Notes under the pieces: generated by a model
What the model saw: only the letters and a program-made list of their open reading frames with translations
The model's database searches: none
Told to the model about the DNA's origin: nothing
Shown here: piece after piece, positions 58,057 through 64,000 of the stretch
Layout of the letters: every line of letters begins with the position of its first letter
How positions within the stretch are numbered: position 1 is the first letter of the stretch
Assembly (NCBI RefSeq): GCF_000006445.2
Contig: NC_006046.2
Span: forward strand, 1,240,001 to 1,304,000
Direction of reading: 5' to 3'
Length of the DNA stretch: 64,000 nucleotides
DNA from: Debaryomyces hansenii CBS767
Lineage: Eukaryota; Ascomycota; Pichiomycetes; Serinales; Debaryomycetaceae
Translations under genes and position numbers: made by a program

Positions 58057-58592
58057 ATAAATATACGATGTATGGTAGTCGTACTGTATGTAATGCAATT
58101 ATCTCATAGCCACCTCTCGATATACATATTGCACAATGCTCGTAGTTCAACACAATACCCTGAAGCCATGTTAGTGAAGCCTTCAGAAAGCCATCAATTT
58201 ACCTCGTATATCATCATCCATATTCACAACACTTCTGCAATGATTCGAGAACCTCTTTTGCAATCATTTACCTCTACAATTGATAAAATTCACCAATTAT
58301 GGGGCAGATCTACTAATTAATCCCAATTTGGTAATACATCAATAACTAAAAATTTGCCTTGAACGCGAAGATATAAATAGATGAATCAAGAAAATTTCTT
58401 ACACTTTTTAACCAACTAGCTTTATATATATAAAACTATAAGTTCGTTAGATCTAGATCAGTTATAATTTCTATTGAGAGGTTGCTCTATTTGTACTTGG
58501 AGAAGTTAGCTAGCTAAAATTCAGTTGAGTGATAGACATTTTAATAGATCGGAAAAGTAAAATTACCTAGATCTTCAAATACAATCGCTACA
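58057..58592. other. 536-bp intergenic region before UTR2
   Basis: The BRO1 3' flank and the UTR2 promoter. An open frame of 82 codons (58072-58320) has no family feature and is not accepted. CTAGCTAGC-type motifs occur near 58510. Nothing more is recognised. Confidence 0.55.
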
Positions 58593-59984
58593 ATGAAATT
58601 AGCTATTTATCAAAGTTGGTACTTATTGCTGGTGATTTTTTCGCTTTTGCAGTTTACCCTTGGAGATGATGATGGTGTTATTACGTGTGATAAAGACAAC
58701 CAGTGCCCTAAGTCGGCACCTTGTTGTTCGCAATATGGACAATGTGGAACCGGGGCTTTCTGTTTAGGGGGATGTGATATTAGATTTTCGTACAGTTTAG
58801 ACGCATGTATGCCTATGCCACGTATGTCTGACTTTAATACATCATTCACGTCGACCAAACAGCTTCAGAAACAAAATGAGTACTTAGGAAACTCATCTGA
58901 AACCGATTGGCTTTATACGGGATATATTGACACACATGACGATGCGTTGTTGTTGCAAATGCCTAACCATACATCGGGTACTGTTATTTCATCGTCTAAG
59001 TACTTGTGGTACGGAAAAGTGTCTGCCAAGTTGAAAACTTCTCGTGACGGGGGTGTTATTACTGCTTTCATCTTGTTCTCTGATGTGCAAGATGAAATTG
59101 ATTTCGAATACGTTGGTTACGACTTGACTCATCCACAATCAAACTACTATCACCAGGGTATTTTAGATTATAACAATGCCAAAAACTCGACCGCTTCTAA
59201 TACTTTCAATAATTATCACACCTATACTATCGACTGGCAAGAGGACAAGATCGACTGGTACGTCGACGACCAAAAGGTTCGTACATTAGAAAAGAAGGAC
59301 ACTAAGAATGAAACTACTGGTGATTATGATTATCCTCAGACTCCATCTCGTATTCAAATGTCGTTGTGGCCTGGTGGTGCCAGCTCGAACGGTCTCGGTA
59401 CCATTGAATGGGCCGGTGGTGAAATCAACTGGGACTCCACCGACATTAAGAAGACTGGATACTACTATGCTTACTTGAAGGATATCGAAGTCACAACTTA
59501 TGATTTGCCTGATGACGTTGAGCTCGACGGCGATGAAGATCCCGATGAATTGCATGCTTTCCTCTTCAACTCTACCGACGGAAACATGGAAAACATCTTC
59601 TTGACCGACAAGAAAACCTGGTTAGGAAACGGTGACGCGACCGGTCTCGATCCCGATAACGACAAAAAGAAGAGTTCCAAGTCGAGCTCGAAGTCCAAAT
59701 CCAAATCAGGCTCTAAGAGTTCTTCTACTGACTCTAAGGGTACTTCTACCTCCAAAACCATAGCTGTTCCTACCGATCCAAAGGCCACTATTGGAAATGC
59801 CGACGACGGTGCTGCTACCTACAACCCTAGCGGAGGTGTTGGTGGGTTTATCCAAAGCTCAAAGAAGACAGATGATTCATCTGGATCTTCTTCAAGTTCT
59901 AATGCCTCCCCAGTCTTTAATATTGCCACTACCTTAGGTGTGGTTTCTGCCACCATGTTTGGTGTCATCTCCTTTTTCTTCTAG
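58593..59984 (+). CDS. UTR2: GPI-anchored chitin-glucan transglycosylase (Utr2/Crh type)
   Basis: The 463-aa protein has a signal peptide (about 1-24, ending TLG), a Cys-rich chitin-binding module (CDKDNQCPKSAPCCSQYGQC and onward, CBM18-like), then a GH16 catalytic domain with the signature DEIDFEY (near residue 168) and IDWYVDDQKVRTL. A Ser/Thr/Lys linker and a C-terminal hydrophobic GPI signal (SSSNASPVFNIATTLGVVSA and beyond) follow. Utr2/Crh1 enzymes link chitin to beta-glucan in the cell wall. Presence of the CBM18 points to Utr2 (Crh2) rather than Crh1. S. cerevisiae Utr2 is 467 aa. Confidence 0.93.
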   Translation: MKLAIYQSWYLLLVIFSLLQFTLGDDDGVITCDKDNQCPKSAPCCSQYGQCGTGAFCLGGCDIRFSYSLDACMPMPRMSDFNTSFTSTKQLQKQNEYLGNSSETDWLYTGYIDTHDDALLLQMPNHTSGTVISSSKYLWYGKVSAKLKTSRDGGVITAFILFSDVQDEIDFEYVGYDLTHPQSNYYHQGILDYNNAKNSTASNTFNNYHTYTIDWQEDKIDWYVDDQKVRTLEKKDTKNETTGDYDYPQTPSRIQMSLWPGGASSNGLGTIEWAGGEINWDSTDIKKTGYYYAYLKDIEVTTYDLPDDVELDGDEDPDELHAFLFNSTDGNMENIFLTDKKTWLGNGDATGLDPDNDKKKSSKSSSKSKSKSGSKSSSTDSKGTSTSKTIAVPTDPKATIGNADDGAATYNPSGGVGGFIQSSKKTDDSSGSSSSSNASPVFNIATTLGVVSATMFGVISFFF

Positions 59985-60296
59985 AGCACATATATATATA
60001 TACTTAGTCATTTTTTATACTAGTTTCTAATAAAGTCACCCATTAATTGGTTGTTCCATAGTAATCCGATTTTGAGCCCGCGCTCAGGTGGATCGTGTCC
60101 AAACATTTTTCCATCAACAATAAATTGACCACCGAATCAAATTTACATAGTTAAGATTGGTATATTATAAGGATTTGAACAATTGAAACTTTAAAATTAA
60201 TTGATATATATATTGTCGAGGTGTTATTGTTATCAGGATAGACCTATTTAATATTTGGTGTATACATATTAATTTTCTTAGAAAGAAGTATTCAAA
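59985..60296. other. UTR2/COP1 intergenic region (312 bp)
   Basis: The UTR2 3' flank (TATATATATATAC run at 59991-60003) and the COP1 promoter. Nothing else is recognised. Confidence 0.6.
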
Positions 60297-63200
60297 ATGA
60301 AGATGCTAACTAAGTTTGAATCTAAATCTTCAAGAGCCAAGGGGGTTGCGTTCCATCCTAAAAGGCCATGGGTTTTGGTTTCTTTGCATTCATCAACCAT
60401 TCAATTATGGGATTATCGTATGGGAACATTGATTGATCGTTTTGAAGATCACGAAGGTCCGGTCAGATGTGTTGATTTCCATCCTACTCAGCCATTGTTT
60501 GTGTCTGGTGGAGATGACTATTCAATCAAAGTTTGGTCGCTTAACACGCGTAAATGTATCTTTACGTTGAACGGACACTTGGATTATATTCGTACAGTTT
60601 CATTTCACCGTGATTTGCCGTGGATTATTTCGTGTTCGGACGATCAGACCATTAGAATCTGGAACTGGCAAAACCGTCAGGAAATCGCTTGTTTGACTGG
60701 ACATAACCACTATGTGATGTCGGCACAATTCCACCCTAGTGAAGACTTGATAGTTTCGGCCTCGTTGGATCAAACGGTGAGAGTTTGGGATATTTCTGGG
60801 TTGAGGAAGAAGCATTCTGCACCAACTTCGTCGATGAGATCATTCGAAGACCAGTTACAAAGACAGCAGTTACCGCAACAAGATATCTTTGGGAACGTTA
60901 ATGCTATTGTTAAGTATGTATTGGAAGGCCACGACAAGGGTGTCAATTGGGCTGCGTTCCATCCTACTTTGCCATTAATTGTTTCCGCCGGTGATGACAG
61001 ATTGGTCAAGTTATGGAGAATGAGTGATACTAAGGCCTGGGAAGTTGATACTTGTAGAGGCCACACAGGTAATGTGTTATGTGCAACATTCCACCCAAAT
61101 CAAGATTTGATCGTTTCGGTATCTGATGATAAAACCATTAGAGTTTGGGATTTGAACAAGAGAACGCCTGTTAAGCAATTTAGACGTGAACATGACAGAT
61201 TTTGGCTAGTTGCATCGCATCCAAAGATTAACTTGTTTGCAACCTGTCACGACTCAGGTGTCATGGTATTTAAATTGGAAAGGGAAAGACCTGCCCATGC
61301 AATTTTTCAAAACAAATTGTTCTACGTCAATAATGAGAAGCAAGTTCAATGCTATGATTTCCAAAAGAATGAAAATTCATTACCAATGTTATCATTAAAG
61401 AAGATTGGTAAGGCTTGGTCATTCATGAGAACCTTATCCTACAATCAATCCGATAATTCGATTTTAGTTACCCATGGTGAAGGTGACGCTGGTATGTACG
61501 CGTTGATTGCTTTACCAAAACATGTAACTGGTGCCATCGAGCCTACTGATGTTAGACAAGGTGAAGGTAATTTTGCATGTTTTATTTCTCGTAACAGATT
61601 CGTCAGCTTTGTTAAATCTACGAAGAGTTTAAATGTTAAAGATTTAAATAATAATGTTACCAAAAGCATTCAATTAGATTCTTCTGTGAACGATGTCTTA
61701 TATGGAGGTGCTGGCCGTGTTTTGTTGGTAAAGAGTCACTCAGTTATAAATTACGATGTTCAACAAAGAAAAGAATTATCAGAACTTAATGTTAATAACG
61801 TCAAATACGTTTCCTGGTCCAATGATGGTCAATATTTAGCTTTATTGTCTAAACATACCATCACTATTGCCACTAAGGACTTAGAATTGGTTACATCGAT
61901 GCACGAAACAATCAGAATTAAGAGTGCTGCTTGGGACGACACAGGAGTCTTGTTATATTCTACCTTGAACCACATTAAGTATACTTTATTGAACGGTGAT
62001 AATGGTATTATCAAAACTTTAGAAAATACCTTGTATATCACTAGAGTAGCCCAAAAACAAATTTATTGTTTAGATCGTGCTGGCCAAGTTCAAGTTGTTA
62101 CTATTGATCCTACTGAATATAGATTTAAGAAATCATTAGTGAACAAGAACTTCAACGAAGTCTTAAGAATCATCAAGAACTCTAACCTAGTTGGTCAAAA
62201 CATTATTGCCTACTTACAGAAGAAGGGATACCCAGAAGTTGCATTGCAATTCGTCGAAGATCCTGAAACCAGGTTTGAATTAGCTTTAGAGTGCGGTAAC
62301 TTACAGGTGGCTTTAGAACAAGCTAAGACATTGAACAATAACAGTATTTGGGAAAAGTTAGGTGATGAAGCCTTGAACCAGGGTAATGTTGAAATTGTTG
62401 AATTAGTTTATCAACAATTACATTTATTTGATAAATTGTCATTCCTTTACTTGTACAAGGGTGATGGTGAAAGATTGAATAAAATGGCAACGATCGCTGA
62501 ACATCGTGGTGATTACTCATCCTTAATACAAAATACCTTCTATAACAACGATATCAAAAAGAGATGCCAGGTTTATATTCAAGGTGGGATGTTACCATTG
62601 GCTTATACATTAGCTAAATCTAATGGTCTCACTGAATTGGCGGAACAGATTTTGCAAGAAGCTGGTGTTGAAGAAAAGGACGTTGAGCTACCAGAACTTG
62701 GTCAATCTGTGCCATTACCGGAACCTTTGAGTGAACCAGTTGGCAACTGGCCGATGAAAGAATCTTCATTATCTTTCTTTGAGAATGCTTTAATAACTGG
62801 TCAAGTTGAGAACTTATCCATCGAGGATGACGCTGAAGAGAAATTCCAAGAATCAACTAATGCGTTAGACATTGTTGATGATGACATGGAAGAAGAAGGT
62901 GAAGAAGACGAAGGTGCTTGGGATTTGGATGATGAGGAGTTGGACATTGATGATGAAGTTGTTGAAGCTACCCCAGGAATTGAACTTGATGATTCATTGA
63001 AGTCCGCAGCAACAGAAGGTGAGATTGGTTACTGGCTTCGTAATGCAAAGACACCAGCTGGCTATGTTGCAGCTGGTGCATTCGAACAAGCCGCATCTAT
63101 GTTACATAAACAACTAGGGGTTGTTGACTTTGAACCTTTACGTAAGCGTTTCTTAGAAGTTTTCCAAGCTTCCAAATTGTACTTACCGGGTGTTGACGAT

Positions 63201-63926
63201 TTACCATCAATGAAAACCTTTATCAGAGCTGATAACGACGAAGATAATCCAAATAAGTTTGCACCATATGTCCCAGGATTCGAAAACTTGGAAGACAGAC
63301 TTGCGCTTGGATTTAAACAGTTCAAGGCTAACAACTTAGAAAGTGCTATAAGCACTTTCAGAGATATCATTTATACAATCGCCGTTATAACTGTCGAGGA
63401 TGAACAGCAAGAAGCAAAATGTACAGATGTATTGACTGTCTGTCGTGAATATATCTTAGGTTTATCCATTGAGTTGGCGCGTCGTACTTTGGACCCATCT
63501 GAAGTCAAACGTAACTTAGAATTGGCTGCCTATTTCACCAGAGCAAAGCTCCAAAGCCCACATAGGATTAATGCATTGCAAGTGGCAATGACTCAATCTT
63601 TCAAGAATAAGAACTTTGCAAGTGCATCTTACTTTGCAAGTGAACTCTTATCGATTTCATCTACAGGCCAAAGAGCTGAGCAAGCTCAAAAGTTGAAAGC
63701 CAAGGCCGACTCAGTTTCCAGTGATGCAATTGAAATTGATTTTGATCCATATGCTGAATTTGATATATGTGCTGCCACCTTCACACCAATCTACAAAGGA
63801 TCATCATCTGTTACCGAAGCTTTAGTTGGTGCTAAATATCACCCTGAAGAACAAGGTAATATATGTAAAATAACTGGCATTACTGCTATTGGTGCACAAG
63901 CTTCTGGTTTACGTATCAGAGGATAA
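60297..63926 (+). CDS. COP1: Coatomer alpha subunit
   Basis: The 1209-aa protein matches alpha-COP (1201 aa in S. cerevisiae) end to end. It has an N-terminal WD40 propeller from MKMLTKFESKSSRAKGVAFH (DYRMGTLIDRFEDHEGPV, then GHLDYIRTVSFH, GHDKGVNWAAFHP and others), and a second propeller-like region. A helical solenoid (GYPEVALQFVEDPETRFELA) leads to a very acidic linker (about residues 855-890). The C-terminal coatomer domain ends SGLRIRG. It is part of the COPI coat for Golgi-to-ER traffic and binds KKxx signals. S. cerevisiae COP1 (YDL145C) is on the same chromosome as several neighbours here. I saw no CTG codon while reading it. Confidence 0.97.
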   Translation: MKMLTKFESKSSRAKGVAFHPKRPWVLVSLHSSTIQLWDYRMGTLIDRFEDHEGPVRCVDFHPTQPLFVSGGDDYSIKVWSLNTRKCIFTLNGHLDYIRTVSFHRDLPWIISCSDDQTIRIWNWQNRQEIACLTGHNHYVMSAQFHPSEDLIVSASLDQTVRVWDISGLRKKHSAPTSSMRSFEDQLQRQQLPQQDIFGNVNAIVKYVLEGHDKGVNWAAFHPTLPLIVSAGDDRLVKLWRMSDTKAWEVDTCRGHTGNVLCATFHPNQDLIVSVSDDKTIRVWDLNKRTPVKQFRREHDRFWLVASHPKINLFATCHDSGVMVFKLERERPAHAIFQNKLFYVNNEKQVQCYDFQKNENSLPMLSLKKIGKAWSFMRTLSYNQSDNSILVTHGEGDAGMYALIALPKHVTGAIEPTDVRQGEGNFACFISRNRFVSFVKSTKSLNVKDLNNNVTKSIQLDSSVNDVLYGGAGRVLLVKSHSVINYDVQQRKELSELNVNNVKYVSWSNDGQYLALLSKHTITIATKDLELVTSMHETIRIKSAAWDDTGVLLYSTLNHIKYTLLNGDNGIIKTLENTLYITRVAQKQIYCLDRAGQVQVVTIDPTEYRFKKSLVNKNFNEVLRIIKNSNLVGQNIIAYLQKKGYPEVALQFVEDPETRFELALECGNLQVALEQAKTLNNNSIWEKLGDEALNQGNVEIVELVYQQLHLFDKLSFLYLYKGDGERLNKMATIAEHRGDYSSLIQNTFYNNDIKKRCQVYIQGGMLPLAYTLAKSNGLTELAEQILQEAGVEEKDVELPELGQSVPLPEPLSEPVGNWPMKESSLSFFENALITGQVENLSIEDDAEEKFQESTNALDIVDDDMEEEGEEDEGAWDLDDEELDIDDEVVEATPGIELDDSLKSAATEGEIGYWLRNAKTPAGYVAAGAFEQAASMLHKQLGVVDFEPLRKRFLEVFQASKLYLPGVDDLPSMKTFIRADNDEDNPNKFAPYVPGFENLEDRLALGFKQFKANNLESAISTFRDIIYTIAVITVEDEQQEAKCTDVLTVCREYILGLSIELARRTLDPSEVKRNLELAAYFTRAKLQSPHRINALQVAMTQSFKNKNFASASYFASELLSISSTGQRAEQAQKLKAKADSVSSDAIEIDFDPYAEFDICAATFTPIYKGSSSVTEALVGAKYHPEEQGNICKITGITAIGAQASGLRIRG

Positions 63927-64000
63927 GGATAAGCGTAAATTCAATAAAGGCTTACAAAAGTTTGTTCCTTTTCTATACTAGATCGTTTTGATTATTGATT
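63927..64000. other. 3' flank of COP1 to window end
   Basis: 74 bp of AT-rich sequence after the COP1 stop. It is too short to call more. Confidence 0.6.

Noticed and set aside
58072..58320. 82-codon plus-strand frame after BRO1
   Set aside because: No domain or family features; it lies in a 3' flank and its composition is that of ordinary intergenic DNA.

Overview
This is a nuclear chromosome segment of an ascomycete budding yeast, most likely a CTG-clade yeast close to Debaryomyces hansenii. The DNA is AT-rich and gene-dense, with few short introns that use GTATGT or GTAAGT donors and ACTAAC-type branch points. It carries genes that Saccharomyces cerevisiae has lost: a complex I NDUFA9-type subunit, U5-40K, thioredoxin-PITH and OHCU decarboxylase. 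The VMA1 gene carries an intein, as reported for Debaryomyces. I read no CTG codon in the 1,209-codon alpha-COP gene, which fits a genome that decodes CUG as Ser. If so, every Leu at a CTG codon should be read as Ser. I infer the species and have not proved it.

Layout. 1-7 kb: TRS20, an unassigned gene, MED22 (spliced), a degenerate DAHP-synthase-like gene and an MTC4-like gene. 7-13 kb: thioredoxin-PITH, MDM38/LETM1, DUT1 with an MCB promoter element, a putative mitochondrial HMG-like protein and a DUF1746-like membrane protein. 13-25 kb: TIF1, GLG1, RPS21 (spliced, with a Tbf1 palindrome upstream), TRM2, a GCR1_C-type regulator, LCB3-type lipid phosphatase and RHO4. 25-33 kb: a 2-kb gene-free stretch, TOS1, an FGGY kinase and a MAL-activator-like zinc-cluster factor. 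33-45 kb: PP2A catalytic subunit, NDUFA9, OHCU decarboxylase, VMA1 with an ATG-only first exon and an intein, an unassigned gene, RPL41 (25 aa) and a Mit_KHE gene. 45-64 kb: SRF1-like, CDC53, U5-40K, a large SNF2-family ATPase, BRO1, UTR2/CRH-type transglycosylase and COP1.

Several gene groups match old S. cerevisiae neighbourhoods: DUT1/MED22/TRS20/MTC4 (YBR252-255), RHO4/TRM2/RPS21/GLG1/TIF1 (YKR055-059), YDL183/RPL41/VMA1 (YDL183-185) and CDC53/SRF1/PP2A (YDL132-134). This context supports several of the weaker assignments. There is no tRNA, rRNA, CRISPR array or transposon that I can support. The most unusual items are the intein whose first LAGLIDADG catalytic Asp is Asn, the DAHP-synthase pseudoenzyme, the one-codon VMA1 first exon, and the two-repeat HMG-like mitochondrial candidate.
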